DNA of 51,527 nt, taken from contig JAMLIQ010000013.1 in the NCBI GenBank assembly GCA_023954095.1, positions 1 through 51,527 on the forward strand, given 5' to 3'. A program made the position numbers and the translations under genes. Source of the DNA: Burkholderiaceae bacterium (GTDB lineage: Bacteria; Pseudomonadota; Gammaproteobacteria; Burkholderiales; Burkholderiaceae_C). The notes under the pieces are model-generated. The model was not told where the DNA came from. It searched no databases and saw only the letters and a program-made list of their open reading frames with translations. Positions 50,962-51,527 of this stretch are shown one piece after another; within the stretch, counting starts at the first letter, position 1, and every line of letters begins with the position of its first letter.

Positions 50962-51527
50962 ATGTGCGCCGTCCCGGCACGCGGCCGCCTGGTCTGGGCG
51001 GCGGCTGGGTCACTGATGCTGCATGCCGTCGGGCTGGCGGTGCTGTGGCGGACGCTGGTGCCCCATTCCGTCTTGCCTGCGCCATCGCAGGTGCTGCCCC
51101 CGGCCATGCTGTGGGTGGCGCTGGCGCCTGCGCCTGCGCCCGCACCGGCTCCTGCGTTTGCGGTGCCGGGCGAAACCGGCAAAGCGGCCGGGGCGCGCAC
51201 CGCAGCGCCAGGAGCCCGAAGGCTTGCCATAGCGGCCATCGTCCGGCCGCTGCCGAGAGGGCGCGTGCCCCCGTCCATGGCAAGTCCTGCCCTTTCGGCG
51301 CCCGAGGCCGCCGTTGTGGCGATGCCAGGTCCGCCTGCTTCCGCTGCGCAGCCGCAGGCCGCACCTGGGCCGGATGCCGTGGTGCGCGCGCTGGAGCGGG
51401 AGCGTGCCTGGCAGCGTCGGCAAGGGCGGGCCCGCGCACCGCAAAGCTGGGGCGATGAGGCAGCCGTCGCAATGGGTGCCGGAACCGTGGTGCGCGACCG
51501 CGCAGGACCAGGGGGCTCACGCACCAC
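50962..51527 (+). CDS. Pro/Ala-rich membrane-anchored protein, TonB-like N-terminus (partial at right edge)
   Basis: The frame opens with an ATG 4 bases after the XRE stop and stays open to the end of the window, so the C-terminus is missing. At least 188 residues are visible: a basic start, one hydrophobic helix (LVWAAAGSLMLHAVGLAVLW), then a long proline- and alanine-rich linker including an AP repeat. That pattern is typical of TonB-type energy transducers and other periplasm-spanning anchors, but the diagnostic C-terminal domain is outside the window. Homology is therefore unproven. Confidence 0.6.
   Translation, partial: MCAVPARGRLVWAAAGSLMLHAVGLAVLWRTLVPHSVLPAPSQVLPPAMLWVALAPAPAPAPAPAFAVPGETGKAAGARTAAPGARRLAIAAIVRPLPRGRVPPSMASPALSAPEAAVVAMPGPPASAAQPQAAPGPDAVVRALERERAWQRRQGRARAPQSWGDEAAVAMGAGTVVRDRAGPGGSRT

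Noticed and set aside
1-51527. CRISPR array, tRNA, rRNA or phage genes
   Set aside because: No regularly spaced direct repeats, tRNA-like cloverleaf ends or phage structural proteins were seen on reading the window.

Overview
The window is about 51.5 kb of GC-rich DNA with dense, mostly short-gapped bacterial genes. It looks like a betaproteobacterial chromosome, most likely Comamonadaceae (Acidovorax/Hydrogenophaga-like). The evidence is the rpe-gph-trpE-trpG-trpD-trpC neighbourhood with a chorismate mutase and a LysE exporter between the trp genes, an NAD-reducing Hox hydrogenase, and a short dispersed repeat that I recall from Comamonadaceae genomes. I saw no rRNA, tRNA, CRISPR array, transposase or prophage gene.

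Layout. (1) 1-6387, minus strand: hoxF-hoxU-hoxY-hoxH-hoxW, a complete soluble NAD-reducing [NiFe]-hydrogenase with its protease, followed by a GltD-like Fe-S/FAD oxidoreductase cut by the left edge. (2) 6.6-11.6 kb, plus strand: a NIT-HAMP-PAS-PAS-GGDEF-EAL c-di-GMP protein, an RlmL-type rRNA methyltransferase and a PIN-domain protein. (3) 11.6-16.3 kb, minus strand: a lower-GC acyltransferase-3/SGNH protein, an overlapping nitrilase-nitroreductase pair and a kinase-like protein that may be inactive. (4) 16.4-23.2 kb: a YecA/SEC-C protein (plus), then on the minus strand a diguanylate cyclase, pncC, pgpA, a DUF4139 protein, an Ala-rich exported protein and a Bax-inhibitor-1 protein. A 172-bp inverted repeat lies upstream of the DUF4139 gene. 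(5) 23.3-27.2 kb, plus strand: an NhaR-like regulator, then a three-gene unit of periplasmic binding protein, membrane diguanylate cyclase and second binding protein. (6) 27.2-32.7 kb, minus strand: thiL, a YbdK-type carboxylate-amine ligase, two CPA2 antiporters and apaG. (7) 32.7-49.3 kb: rpe, gph and the trp genes. Between rpe and gph sit a two-component system (minus) and an SPFH-SH3 gene pair (plus). Between gph and trpE sit a chemoreceptor and a chalcone-isomerase-like protein (both minus). ung closes the block. (8) 49.3 kb to the end: a lipoprotein divergent from a DUF2975-XRE pair, with a perfect inverted repeat over the shared promoter, and a truncated TonB-like Pro/Ala-rich gene.

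The most unusual signals are these. At least three, probably five, copies of a roughly 50-bp repeat are present; four of the five lie inside reading frames (thiL, pncC, gph, rlmL) without breaking them, and the fifth supplies the ribosome-binding site of ung. There is also the large inverted repeat at 21.8-22.0 kb, the binding protein-cyclase-binding protein operon, an operator-like palindrome around a good promoter before the DUF2975-XRE pair, and a Trp-codon leader upstream of trpE. Three GGDEF proteins in one window suggest a strong c-di-GMP signalling component.
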